Of a stretch of 64,000 nucleotides of DNA, positions 35,247 through 43,908 are shown piece after piece (position 1 is the stretch's first letter; every line of letters begins with the position of its first letter). A model generated the notes under the pieces. That model worked only from the letters and a program-made list of their open reading frames with translations, ran no database searches and was not told where the DNA came from. Position numbers and translations under genes: made by a program. Source of the DNA: Firmicutes bacterium UBA3572. GTDB taxonomy: Bacteria; Bacillota; Desulfotomaculia; Desulfotomaculales; Desulforudaceae. The DNA lies in contig DFNH01000012.1 of the NCBI GenBank assembly GCA_002375985.1, forward strand, positions 7,940-71,939. The letters are read 5' to 3'.

Positions 35247-36263
35247 TCACACACCCTGAAAGTAAAAAGCGTCGTAGCCGGCAGGCGTGAGCAGCCGCCG
35301 TTTGCCGTCAGTACCCTCAATCCACAATCCGGCGTCGGGGGCCAGCACTTCCCCGATCGGGGTAACAGTCCAGCCGGCCGCGGCCAACCGCGCTTCGAGT
35401 CCGGCGGCCGCTTCCGGACGGACGGTGAACAGTAACTCGTAATCTTCGCCACCGGAGAGCGCCCATTCCAACGGATCTTTTCCGGCCAATCGGCCCAACG
35501 CCAGAACCGCGTCGGAAACCGGCAACGAACCGGCCCGCAATAGGCAGCCTGTGCCACTGGCCCCGCAGAGGTGTGCCACACTAACCGTCAGGCCATCGCT
35601 AATGTCCTCGGCCGCGGTAACCGCCCCAGAGGCCGCCAAAATGCCGCCGACAGCCACCCGCGGTGCGGGCCGCAGGTGGGCCGCCTTCAGCCGTCGTGCG
35701 ATGTCCGGAGGACATTCCAAATCGGGGTTCTGGAGCAGGAATAGACCGGCGGCGCTGCCCCCCAAAGCCCCGGTAACGTAAAATAAATCGCCCGGCGCCG
35801 CGCCTCTCCGGTACAATACCCGTCCTCTGTCCGCCACGCCCAACAGGGCCACGGTCACCACGAGGCGGTCGGGGTGGCGGACCGTATCCCCTCCCACCAG
35901 GAAAACACCATAACCAGAGGCGGCTTCGCCAAGGCCGGCGTACAGTTCTTCAACGTCCTCCACCCTGGTGTCCGCCGGAACTGCCAGGCTGACCACGGCC
36001 TGTCCCGGCCGGCCCCCCATAGCCGCGATGTCGCTCAGGTTTACGGCTAGGGCCTTATATCCCAGGTCGCGGAAAGAAGTGTAAGCCCGGGAAAAATGCA
36101 CATTCTCCACCAGTGTGTCTATAGTAAAAAGCAACACCAGGCCCCCGCCCAAATCCAGCACGGCAGCGTCGTCACCCGCACCCTGGATCACTCCCCGGCC
36201 ACAGGGCAGCCTCCCGAAGATCCGTTGCACTAACTCCGCTTCGCCGATCTCGCTCAGCCGCAT
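35247..36263 (-). CDS. thiL: Thiamine-monophosphate kinase
   Basis: Phosphorylates thiamine monophosphate to TPP, the last step of the pathway. N-terminus LSEIGEAELVQRIF, GAGDDAAVLD (metal/ATP), DTLVENVHF, NLSDIAAMGG, GGDTVR and GGEDYELLF are all present. About 338 residues. ATG at 36263 has GAGGGAT 8 nt upstream; the ATG at 36317 adds a hydrophobic lead without a ribosome site. It heads the thiL-tsaE-tsaB-rimI operon. The gap to thiC holds a DnaA-box hairpin. Confidence 0.94.
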   Translation of the reverse strand: MRLSEIGEAELVQRIFGRLPCGRGVIQGAGDDAAVLDLGGGLVLLFTIDTLVENVHFSRAYTSFRDLGYKALAVNLSDIAAMGGRPGQAVVSLAVPADTRVEDVEELYAGLGEAASGYGVFLVGGDTVRHPDRLVVTVALLGVADRGRVLYRRGAAPGDLFYVTGALGGSAAGLFLLQNPDLECPPDIARRLKAAHLRPAPRVAVGGILAASGAVTAAEDISDGLTVSVAHLCGASGTGCLLRAGSLPVSDAVLALGRLAGKDPLEWALSGGEDYELLFTVRPEAAAGLEARLAAAGWTVTPIGEVLAPDAGLWIEGTDGKRRLLTPAGYDAFYFQGV

Positions 36264-36454
36264 CCGAATCCATCCCTCATTACCGTATAACCATAAAACT
36301 CCGAGCAGCGAAAACACTTCGCTCCCAGAGTAGTTATTCTGGAAAGGAAGGCCAAATCCTCTGCATTAAACCTGTACTCATTATGATGTACAGACCGCAT
36401 CCGTTCTAGGCAGTTTTGATTTATTAATCATTAGCGCGAGAACAGGCCAAATGG

Positions 36455-36503
36455 TTGTGGATAAGCCATTACTTATCCACAAAACATGCCTGTCCCCTTT
36501 TTG
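36455..36503 (-). repeat. DnaA-box hairpin repeat, copy 2
   Basis: TTGTGGATAAG and CTTATCCACAA form a perfect 11-bp stem around a 6-nt loop, carrying two inverted DnaA-box consensus sequences (36457-36465 and 36473-36481). This is followed by AAACATGCCTGTCCCCTTTTT. The repeat overlaps the 3' end of thiC and supplies its stop codon. Confidence 0.85.
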
Positions 36504-37783
36504 AGGTACTTGCTGACCACTTGCATAGCGCAGTACTCGCCGCACATGGTGCAGCCGCTGACCTTTTTAGCCGGATTACGTTCCTCGTAATAGCGGCGCG
36601 CTTTTACCGGATCGATAGCCAGTTCCAATTGCCTTTCCCAATCCAGAGACTTGCGGGCTTGGGACATTTGGGCATCCCAGTCCCGGGCCCCCGGGATGTT
36701 TTTCACCAGGTCGGCGGCGTGACCGGCGATCCGCGTAGCCACGACCCCCTCACGGACGTCCTCCACGGTGGGTAGACCCAGGTGTTCGGCAGGGGTGACG
36801 TAACAGAGGAAGTCGGCGCCGGCCATGGCCGCCACCGCCCCCCCGATGGCGGCGGTGATATGGTCGTAACCCGGTGCCACGTCGGTTACCAGCGGTCCCA
36901 GGACGTAAAACGGCGCCCCCTTACAGATCCGCTTCTGCAGTTGCACGTTCATAATCACCTGGTCCAGGGGTATGTGCCCGGGGCCCTCCACAAACACCTG
37001 GACCCCCGCCTCCCGGGCGCGATCCGCCAATTCCCCGAGAATCAACAACTCTTCTACCTGTGCCCGGTCGGTGGCGTCCGCCTGGCAGCCAGGCCGCATC
37101 CCGTCCCCCAGGCTCAAGGCCACGTCGTACGCCAGACAGATCTCCAGCAGGCGGTCAAACTGTGCGTAAAAGGGGTTTTCCTGCCCGTTATGCAACATCC
37201 ACCCGGTCAATATGGCACCGCCTCGGCTCACAATGTCCGTAACCCGTCCTTGCTTCTGTAAGCGCGCCACGCTTTCCAGGGTCACCCCGGCGTGAATGGT
37301 AAAAAAGTCCACCCCGTCCCGGGCCTGGCGCTCCACCACCCCGAACAGTTCATCCGCCGTCATCTGCACGATGCTGCCGTGCCGCTCGCGGGCTTCAACC
37401 GCCGCCTGATAAACAGGCACCGTACCCACCGGCAACGGGCAGGCGGACAGGACTTCCCGCCGGCACCGGTCCAGATCGCCGCCCGTGCTCAGGTCCATCA
37501 CCGCGTCGGCGCCAGCGTCCAGCGCCGCCCGGAGCTTGGCCAGGTGGACGTCCATGGCGGTCTGGTGCGGGGAAGTGCCGATGTTGGCGTTAACCTTGGT
37601 GCGCAGACCCGCGCCGATCCCGACCGCCTTGCGGTTCTCGCGCCGCCGCGTGTTCACCGGAATAACGATGCTGCCCGCGGCCACCCCCTGAAGGATCAAC
37701 TCTGCAGGGCGGCCTTCATCCCGGGCCACCTGCTCCATTTCGGGCGTCATTGTACCCTGCCAGGCCGCTAACAACTGGTTCAT
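36473..37783 (-). CDS. thiC: Phosphomethylpyrimidine synthase ThiC
   Basis: Radical SAM enzyme that rearranges AIR to HMP-P. 436 residues. NANIGTSP, DLSTGGDL, HAGVTLESV, RGGAIL, GDGMRPGC, EGPGHIPLDQ and the C-terminal cluster motif CTMCGEYC are intact. The last eight residues or so (KKGTGMFCG) and the stop codon are encoded by the DnaA-box repeat at 36455-36503, so the tail is not native to the family. ATG follows the thiE stop with no gap. Under the TPP riboswitch. Confidence 0.96.
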   Translation of the reverse strand: MNQLLAAWQGTMTPEMEQVARDEGRPAELILQGVAAGSIVIPVNTRRRENRKAVGIGAGLRTKVNANIGTSPHQTAMDVHLAKLRAALDAGADAVMDLSTGGDLDRCRREVLSACPLPVGTVPVYQAAVEARERHGSIVQMTADELFGVVERQARDGVDFFTIHAGVTLESVARLQKQGRVTDIVSRGGAILTGWMLHNGQENPFYAQFDRLLEICLAYDVALSLGDGMRPGCQADATDRAQVEELLILGELADRAREAGVQVFVEGPGHIPLDQVIMNVQLQKRICKGAPFYVLGPLVTDVAPGYDHITAAIGGAVAAMAGADFLCYVTPAEHLGLPTVEDVREGVVATRIAGHAADLVKNIPGARDWDAQMSQARKSLDWERQLELAIDPVKARRYYEERNPAKKVSGCTMCGEYCAMQVVSKYLKKGTGMFCG

Positions 37784-38842
37784 TTATTTATCCCCCCAAA
37801 ACTCGTTGATTGCCGCGCACAGGGCCGCGGCCGCCCGGGTCACGTCGGACGCCCCCGCCACCGCCCGCACCACCGCCACCCGGCGGGCTCCCGCCCGGAG
37901 CACGTCCCCGATGGTGGACGGGTCAATGCCGCCGATGGCTACGAAAGGAAGCGGCACCTCCCCGGCGACCTGAGACACCAGGGAAAGCCCGCGGGCTTCG
38001 GCCTCCGGTTTGGTGGCCGTGGGAAACACCGGCCCGACCCCAATGTAATCGGCGCCCCTTTTCCAGGCCTCCCGCGCCTGTTCCACGCTGTGGGTGGACA
38101 CCCCGATTAGTTTCTGCGGACCCAGCAGGCGGCGGGCCGCCTCCACGGGCAGATCGTCCTGACCCAGGTGCACCCCGTCTGCATCCACCGCGGCGGCCAC
38201 ATCGGTCCGGTCGTTAACCAGAAAAAGTGCCCCGCCCTCCCGGGTCACTTCCCGGAGTTCGGCGGCCAAGGTGACCAAATCACGGGTCCCCAGTTCTTTT
38301 TCCCGGAGTTGAAACGCCCCTACCCCCCCACGCACCGCGGCCCGCACCACCTCGGCCAGCGGACGTCCCCCGGTATCCCGTTGCCCGGCCACCAGGTAAA
38401 GCCGCACCGCCGCAAAGGTGTCTGCCCGGCGCTGGTGAGCGGCATGCCGTACATACTCCTGCTCGGCGGCGTAAAGCGCAAAACGCAGTTCCTTGAAACG
38501 GTGGGCCAGGATGGGATCCACTCCACGGCTCAACTCCTCCAGCACCCGGACCGCTTCCTGCGCCCGTTTCCACCCCGCGAAAGCGGCGTCAAAAATATCC
38601 CCCCGGGGACGGGCTTCGGGAACCAAGGCACCCACGTCCCCGGAGACATCGCGGGCCGCTACCAGCCCCGCCCGGCCGCCGGGAAAGGCTTCCTCCAGGG
38701 CCGAGAGCCGGTGCCGCAGTTTCTTCAGCCTCGCCGTCCGGGCAGCATCGCCCAGCACAAACCGCTGGACTTCTTCCACCATCCGCAGGCCCTCCCGGGC
38801 CCGGTTGAAGTTCACGTCGGCGATACGCCGCAACTCGTGCAC
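37784..38842 (-). CDS. thiE: ThiD2-like/ThiE thiamine phosphate synthase fusion
   Basis: The C-terminal 210 residues are ThiE (LYLVAGQRD, FQLREKELGTRDL, FLVNDRTDVAAAVDADGVHLGQDDLP, GVSTHS, YIGVGPVFPT, AIGGI), which joins HMP-PP to the thiazole phosphate. The N-terminal 140 residues (RIADVNFNRAREGLRMVEEVQRFVL) match the ThiD2-type domain fused to ThiE in cyanobacteria. GTG at 38842 has AGGAGG about 7 nt upstream. The TTG at 38860 would lie in the riboswitch terminator. First gene of thiE-thiC. Confidence 0.88.
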   Translation of the reverse strand: MHELRRIADVNFNRAREGLRMVEEVQRFVLGDAARTARLKKLRHRLSALEEAFPGGRAGLVAARDVSGDVGALVPEARPRGDIFDAAFAGWKRAQEAVRVLEELSRGVDPILAHRFKELRFALYAAEQEYVRHAAHQRRADTFAAVRLYLVAGQRDTGGRPLAEVVRAAVRGGVGAFQLREKELGTRDLVTLAAELREVTREGGALFLVNDRTDVAAAVDADGVHLGQDDLPVEAARRLLGPQKLIGVSTHSVEQAREAWKRGADYIGVGPVFPTATKPEAEARGLSLVSQVAGEVPLPFVAIGGIDPSTIGDVLRAGARRVAVVRAVAGASDVTRAAAALCAAINEFWGDK

Positions 38843-38857
38843 ATCACGCCCTCCTAA

Positions 38858-38890
38858 CAAAAAACCCCCCGCGCGAAGGAGGGGTAAAAA
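38858..38890 (-). terminator. Terminator of the TPP riboswitch
   Basis: Read on the minus strand: CCCCTCC and GGGGGG arms with loop TTCGCGC, then TTTTTT, directly before the thiE ribosome site. It is the expression platform of the aptamer just upstream. Confidence 0.75.
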
Positions 38891-38911
38891 GGTAACAACC
38901 TGGCGTTAAAA

Positions 38912-39000
38912 CCCATTCCCTCCGCTGGTACTAACCAGATCAGGTTCCAAGGGTAAAGCGCCCATGCGCTTTTCTCAGCCCGCTAGCGGGCACCCCTATG
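38912..39000 (-). promoter_or_regulatory. TPP riboswitch (THI element)
   Basis: On the minus strand: ATAGGGGTGCCCGC, GGGCTGAGA, ACCCTTGGAACCTGATCTGG and TTAGTACCAGCGGAGGGAA, the conserved order of the thi-box aptamer. Thiamine pyrophosphate is expected to turn off thiE-thiC. Confidence 0.96.
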
Positions 39001-39060
39001 GGCCTAAGCTTATTCTTCATTAATCAATGTGTAAAATCCTGCTTTTTCAAAATACGGTTT

Positions 39061-39210
39061 TTAGCTACCGGCCAAACGTCCCCGGTCATCCCGCAGGGGA
39101 CCCAGACCGACCAGCACCGGATGCGTGTCCGGCATCTCCCGACCCAGGCGGGCCACACACAGGACGACTTTGTCCGCGGTCGGGATGCGCAGGGTAGCCG
39201 CAGCCAACAT
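39061..39210 (-). CDS. Possible small ORF (49 aa)
   Basis: ATG at 39210 (GAGG about 10 nt upstream) opens a 49-codon frame with codon use like its neighbours (TLRIPTADKVVLCVARLG, HPVLVGLGPLRDDRG). Not recognised. It could be a short gene or the remnant of a longer one. An overlapping ATG in another frame has a better ribosome site but poorer codon use. The rest of 39001-39367 shows nothing else. Confidence 0.3.
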   Translation of the reverse strand: MLAAATLRIPTADKVVLCVARLGREMPDTHPVLVGLGPLRDDRGRLAGS

Positions 39211-39367
39211 GGGTCTGCATCCTCAGATCCCTCCAGCCATATTTATATAATACCGTATTTCTACTACGGCTGCCAGTTCCAGAAGAACCTAAGACCAGCC
39301 GGGGTGAACACGCCGGTGAAAAGGGTAGCTGGCCTAAGGTTTTGGCCAGGATTATGCCGCCAACACC

Positions 39368-40531
39368 TCAGTCCTCGCACGCGTATACCTGACGGCCAGC
39401 GATAAAAACCCGCTCCACCCGGGTGCGCACATCGAAAATGCTGCCGTCCAGGATGATCACGTCCGCCTCTTTGCCCGGTTCCAGGGTCCCCAGCCGGTCT
39501 TCAAGCCCCAACAAGGCCGCCGCATCCGCGGTCACCGCCCGCAAAGCCCGCTCCTCACTCAAGCCCCCGCGCACCGTCAGGGCCGCCGACAGCCCCAGAA
39601 ACTGGACCGGAACCACCGGATGGTCGGTCATCACCGCAAACCGCACCCCGGCTGCCGCCAGCCGGGCCGCCGTTTCCAAGGATTTATGGCGCAGTTCCAC
39701 CTTCGCCCGGTTGATCAAAAGCGGTCCGATGACTACCGGAACGTTCTCCCGGGCCAGGATCTCGGCCACCCGGTCGGCCTCGGTAGCGTGCTCGATCACC
39801 AGTTGGACGTTAAACTCGCGGGCGATCCGCAGCGCGGTGAGAATGTCGTCCGCACGGTGGGCGTGAACCCGCAGGGGGATTTCCCGCCGCAGCACCCGGG
39901 TCAGGGCCTCCATTTTCAGATCCCGGTCCGGCGGATCACCTTGGCCGGCCGCCGCCCGTTCCTGCTTCCGGAGGTATTCACTCCCCTGTACCAGGGCAGT
40001 ACGCAAAAGGCCGGCGCTGGCCATTCTGGTCACCGGAGCCTTGCGTTCCTTGCCGTAAGCCCGCTTGGGGTTTTCCCCAAGCGCCGCCTTCAGGCCGGCC
40101 GGAAACCGCACCACCATCTCGTCCACCGTCTTCCCGGCCGTTTTTAAGACCACCATTTCCCCGCCGATAACGTTCGCGCTGCCCGGGCCAGTACACACGG
40201 TGGTGACGCCACCGGAAAGAGCATCCCGGAAAGCCAAATCATCAGGATAAACGGCGTCTATCGCCCGCAGGTGGGGGGTGACCGGATCGGAGTACTCGTT
40301 GCCGTCGTTGCCTTCGTCCCGGAAGATTTCCTCAATCACCCCGACGTGGCAATGCGGGTCGATCAGTCCGGGCATTACTAACTTGCCCGTAGCGTCGATC
40401 TCCTGGACGCCGTCCGGGAGCGGTACTGCATCACCCACTTCCTTGATCAACCCGTCGGCGATCAGCACCGTGCCCACCGGGTATTCCACTCCGGTCATCG
40501 TCAGGACCCGGCCGTTTTTTATGGCCAACAT
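39368..40531 (-). CDS. Amidohydrolase (imidazolonepropionase-like)
   Basis: Metal-dependent hydrolase of the amidohydrolase superfamily, 387 residues. An N-terminal beta-sandwich half (AIKNGRVLTMTG) is followed by the barrel with GLIDPHCHVG (first metal His pair), RVHAHRADDI, VIEHATEA and FAVMTDHPV (last Asp), then AALLGLEDRLGTLEPGKEADVIILDG. The substrate cannot be read from the sequence; cyclic amides or dipeptides are usual. ATG 40531 has GGAGGGT 6 nt upstream. It follows a C26-type amidase gene by 33 nt, so the two may act in one degradation pathway. Confidence 0.85.
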   Translation of the reverse strand: MLAIKNGRVLTMTGVEYPVGTVLIADGLIKEVGDAVPLPDGVQEIDATGKLVMPGLIDPHCHVGVIEEIFRDEGNDGNEYSDPVTPHLRAIDAVYPDDLAFRDALSGGVTTVCTGPGSANVIGGEMVVLKTAGKTVDEMVVRFPAGLKAALGENPKRAYGKERKAPVTRMASAGLLRTALVQGSEYLRKQERAAAGQGDPPDRDLKMEALTRVLRREIPLRVHAHRADDILTALRIAREFNVQLVIEHATEADRVAEILARENVPVVIGPLLINRAKVELRHKSLETAARLAAAGVRFAVMTDHPVVPVQFLGLSAALTVRGGLSEERALRAVTADAAALLGLEDRLGTLEPGKEADVIILDGSIFDVRTRVERVFIAGRQVYACED

Positions 40532-40564
40532 GACTGACCCTCCGTTCGAACCATCTAACGCCAA

Positions 40565-41311
40565 CTATTCTATCCCGGCCAAGCCGTCTCCTGTCAACAG
40601 CTTCACCGGGCTGCGGTTCCGGCGGGCGGCTTCCACCAGTGCCGCAAATAATTCCAAGAAGATCGGATAGCGCTCCCACATACTTTCGGGGTGGAATTGT
40701 ACACCGAGCACAAAGGGCCTGCCCGTGCCCTCCACCGCCTCCACGATCCCGTCCACCGCCAGGGCCGCGGCCCGCAAACCGGGCGCCAAGCGCCGCACCG
40801 CCTGATGGTGAAAGCTGTTTACACGCAATTCCCGCTCCCCCAAAATGACGGCCAGCCTGGTGCCCGGATAAACGTGCACTGCGTGGGTGGGGTACCAGCG
40901 GGGCGCATCTTGAAAGTGTTTAACCCGCGCCCCTGCCGTGCCGATATCTTGGTGGATGTCGCCCCCGGCGGCAACGTTGAGGACCTGCATTCCCCGGCAG
41001 ATGCCCAAAATGGGGCGTCCCGCAGCCAAGGCGCGCCGCGCAAGGGTGATTTCAAACCAGTCTCGTTCCGGACTGATCAAACCGGTAGCCGGCGTTGCCT
41101 CCTCGCCGAAGTACAGCGGGTCGATATCACCGCCCCCGGCCAAAATCAAACCATCCAGAAATCCGACCAGCTCCGGCACGGCATCTTCGCTCCCCAGGGG
41201 AGGCAGGAGTACCGGCACCCCCCCGGCCTTTTCGACGGCGCGAAAGTAATGATGGGGTAGCAAAGCCTGCCCTTCCTGTTCATAAAGACAGGTAATGCCT
41301 ATTATGGTCAT
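40565..41311 (-). CDS. C26 class I glutamine amidotransferase-like hydrolase
   Basis: Gamma-glutamyl hydrolase of the PuuD type. Nucleophile Cys in GICRGMQVLN, oxyanion region LAGGGDIDP, catalytic His-Glu in FHPESMW. 248 residues. PuuD frees GABA from gamma-glutamyl-GABA, but the substrate here is not known. It lies in an operon with the downstream amidohydrolase. The nearby glutamine synthetases make a gamma-glutamyl substrate plausible (inference). Confidence 0.85.
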   Translation of the reverse strand: MTIIGITCLYEQEGQALLPHHYFRAVEKAGGVPVLLPPLGSEDAVPELVGFLDGLILAGGGDIDPLYFGEEATPATGLISPERDWFEITLARRALAAGRPILGICRGMQVLNVAAGGDIHQDIGTAGARVKHFQDAPRWYPTHAVHVYPGTRLAVILGERELRVNSFHHQAVRRLAPGLRAAALAVDGIVEAVEGTGRPFVLGVQFHPESMWERYPIFLELFAALVEAARRNRSPVKLLTGDGLAGIE

Positions 41312-41456
41312 TGCCGTTCCTTCCCTTTGGCTGGCTTTTCTTGTTTTTTATGCCTCACACGCCGGGATCATTATTGAAAAACACGACCCGTGGTCACGGG
41401 TGCATACCTTGCCGGGCCAGAGGAATAAACACCCCTGCCACACCCCGGACTCGAAG

Positions 41457-41493
41457 AAAAAACCGCCCCTTTTGCGAGGGCGGTTTCCTTTTT
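41457..41493. terminator. Bidirectional terminator-like hairpin
   Basis: AAAAAACCGCCC / GGGCGGTTTCCTTTTT stem with an A-run before and a T-run after. The gap 41312-41705 also holds a GGGGAAAGGTACCTGTCCCC palindrome (41617-41636) and a DnaA-box repeat, and no gene. Confidence 0.7.
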
Positions 41494-41659
41494 CCGGGAC
41501 AGGAAAGCGGAAGCCGGGAAACGGGGACTGGCTCTTTTTCAAGAACTCCCCTTACTCTTCAAAGAACACGAGACTGCCGGGAACAATCAGAGCAATTCTA
41601 TCGTATGTGAAGGCCGGGGAAAGGTACCTGTCCCCGGTTTCCGGCTATCTCTTTTCCGG

Positions 41660-41706
41660 CTGTGGATAAGTGGCCACTTTTCCACAAAACATGCCTGTCC
41701 CCTTTT
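41660..41706 (-). repeat. DnaA-box hairpin repeat, copy 3
   Basis: GTGGATAAGTGG and CCACTTTTCCAC form a 12-bp stem with one mismatch. The left arm holds a perfect DnaA-box consensus TGTGGATAA at 41661-41669. This is followed by AAAACATGCCTGTCCCC and a T-run that reaches the stop codon of glnA. Confidence 0.8.
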
Positions 41707-43037
41707 TAGAATTTGGTCAGGTATTCCTCTAATTCCCAGAGATGCACCTGCGACCGGTAACGCTCCCATTCAATACGCTTTGCTTCCAGGTAGCGGCTAA
41801 AAACGTGTTCGCCGAGCGCCCGGCGCATTAACGCACTTTCTCGCATTTCCAGCAGCGCCTCGCGCAGGTTTTCGGGCAGCATGCCGATATTCAGTGCCTT
41901 TCGCTCCTCCCCTGTCATGGCGTAGATATTGCGGTCGCAGGGCGGAGGGGGCATTATTTTCTTCCTGATGCCTTCCAACCCGGCCTGGAGGCACACAGCC
42001 AGCGCCAGGTAAGGATTGCAGGAAAGGTCGGGACTCCTCAGCTCAACCCGGGTGGACATGCCGCGCTTGGCCGGGATGCGCACCAGGGAGCTCCGGTTGC
42101 GGTTCGACCAGGCGATGTAAACCGGAGCCTCGCAACCGGCGACCAGCCGTTTATACGAATTAACGGTCGGATTGAGAATGGCGGTCATCGCCCGGGCATG
42201 CTGCATCAGGCCTCCGATGTAGTAAAGGCACTCGGTGCTCAACTGGTCTGCGGTGTTCGGATCATAGAAAGCGTTGATCCCGTCCCGAACCAGGGACTGA
42301 TTCAGATGCATACCGGAACCGGCCACACCGAAGAGGGGCTTGGGCATGAAGGTGGCGTGCAGCCCGTGCCGCCGGGCGACCGTGCGCACCACCGACTTAA
42401 AGGTGACGATCTTGTCGGCCATATCCAGGGCATCGTCGTACTTGAAGCCGATTTCGTGCTGGCCGGGTGCCACCTCGTGGTGCGAAGCCTCAATCTCAAA
42501 CCCGAGCCGTTCCAGGGTGAGAATCATGTCCCGGCGCGCTTGCTCGCCGAGATCCACCGGCGCCAGGTCGAAGTAACCCGCCCGGTCATGGGTACGTGTA
42601 GTCGGCCGGCCGTCTTCATCCATGTGAAATAAAAAGAACTCGGCCTCCGGCCCCACGTACATGGTATACCCCATCTCCGCCGCATCCCGGATCGCGCGCC
42701 GCAGAACGTAACGCGGATCGCCTTCAAAAGGGGTACCGTCGGGGTTGTAAACGTCACAGATCAACCGGGCGACCGCCCCACCACGGCTCTCCCACGGGAA
42801 AATCACAAAGGTATTCGGATCGGGGTACAAATACATATCGCACTCCTCGATCCGTACGGAACCCTCAATCGAAGAGCCGTCAAACATCAACTCGTTGTCG
42901 AGGGCCTTGTCCAACTGTTCCACGGTGATGGCCACGCTTTTCAGCATCCCGAAAATATCGGTGACCTGCAAGCAGACGAACCGCACCTTATGTTCCTTTG
43001 CCAGCCGGCGCACATCGTCGGTTGTGTAGTTATTCAA
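41706..43037 (-). CDS. glnA: Glutamine synthetase (type I), copy 1
   Basis: Makes glutamine from glutamate and ammonia with ATP. 443 residues, the shorter GSI-alpha size. Landmarks: DGSSIEG, GPEAEFFLF, the ASHHEVAPGQHE motif, FMPKPLFGVAGSGMHLNQS, and AKRGMSTRVELRSPD. The adenylylation Tyr region of GSI-beta is absent. TTG start with GAGAGGG 7 nt upstream. It lies at the end of the glutamate synthase cluster and is about as divergent from copy 2 as paralogues usually are. Confidence 0.95.
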   Translation of the reverse strand: MNNYTTDDVRRLAKEHKVRFVCLQVTDIFGMLKSVAITVEQLDKALDNELMFDGSSIEGSVRIEECDMYLYPDPNTFVIFPWESRGGAVARLICDVYNPDGTPFEGDPRYVLRRAIRDAAEMGYTMYVGPEAEFFLFHMDEDGRPTTRTHDRAGYFDLAPVDLGEQARRDMILTLERLGFEIEASHHEVAPGQHEIGFKYDDALDMADKIVTFKSVVRTVARRHGLHATFMPKPLFGVAGSGMHLNQSLVRDGINAFYDPNTADQLSTECLYYIGGLMQHARAMTAILNPTVNSYKRLVAGCEAPVYIAWSNRNRSSLVRIPAKRGMSTRVELRSPDLSCNPYLALAVCLQAGLEGIRKKIMPPPPCDRNIYAMTGEERKALNIGMLPENLREALLEMRESALMRRALGEHVFSRYLEAKRIEWERYRSQVHLWELEEYLTKF

Positions 43038-43134
43038 CGGTCAACCCTCTCCCTACCTGAAAACCGGTGCCAACCAGATCACGTCAGGTAATTATCACAC
43101 ATTTCATACATTTTGCGGCAAACCCTTTTTTGCA

Positions 43135-43875
43135 TCAGGGCGTGTACAGACGTCCGTACGGGCGATGTGAGACCGGGATCAACTTACAGAAGTCAGCTCC
43201 CCGCACTTCGGCGAATTCCCGGCCATAGTACCGGCAAAACTCCTCCAGGAGCGGTTCCAAAAAGGCCCAGTCGGACTCGTCCAGGTCAAAGAGTTTCACT
43301 TCTTTGCCCAGAGTGCTTTCATCCGGGCGGCCCCGGAGGTAGATGACGCCGCCGTGCATACCGGTGCCCAGGTAGTCCCCCGCCAGGGGAGCGCCGTCCG
43401 GGCGGTCCAGGCCGAGGAGTACCAGCCGGCCGCCGGCCATGTACTCACCGAAGAAGGCGCCGGCGGTGCCGCCCACCACCAATACAGGCATCATATCCCG
43501 GTATTCCTTCATGTGGATGCCCACCCGGTAGCCCACGTTGCCCCGGATGAACAGCTTCCCCCCACGCATTCCGTATCCCAGAACGTCCCCGGCCGCGCCG
43601 TGCACCACCACTTTTCCGGCGTTCATGGTGTTACCAACACCGTCCTGGGCATTACCCCACACCGTGATCTCCGGGCCGCTCATGAAGGCGGCCAGGTCGT
43701 TGCCCGGTACCCCGTTGATGGTGATCCGGATGTTTGCCGACTCCAGTCCGGTACCGATATACCGCTGGCCGTTTACGTTGTCCAGCACGAACTCGGTCTC
43801 CCCGTTCCGGACGGCGTCTCGGATCTGCTGGTTCAGCAGGCGGTAATGTAACCCGCCGGCGTCAATACGCAGCAT
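43135..43875 (-). CDS. Glutamate synthase GXGXG-domain subunit
   Basis: 246-residue right-handed beta-helix protein like the C-terminal domain of GltB, with repeated glycine motifs (GNAQDGVGNTMNAG, GAAGDVLGYGMRGG, GNVGYRVGIHMKEY, GGTAGAFFGEYMAGG). In split archaeal-type glutamate synthases this part is a separate gene. It follows the FMN subunit gene by 33 nt. It has no catalytic site of its own and is structural in the complex. Confidence 0.88.
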   Translation of the reverse strand: MLRIDAGGLHYRLLNQQIRDAVRNGETEFVLDNVNGQRYIGTGLESANIRITINGVPGNDLAAFMSGPEITVWGNAQDGVGNTMNAGKVVVHGAAGDVLGYGMRGGKLFIRGNVGYRVGIHMKEYRDMMPVLVVGGTAGAFFGEYMAGGRLVLLGLDRPDGAPLAGDYLGTGMHGGVIYLRGRPDESTLGKEVKLFDLDESDWAFLEPLLEEFCRYYGREFAEVRGADFCKLIPVSHRPYGRLYTP

Positions 43876-43908
43876 CTCTCATCCCACCTCTCGTCCCGTT
43901 TCCCGGCG

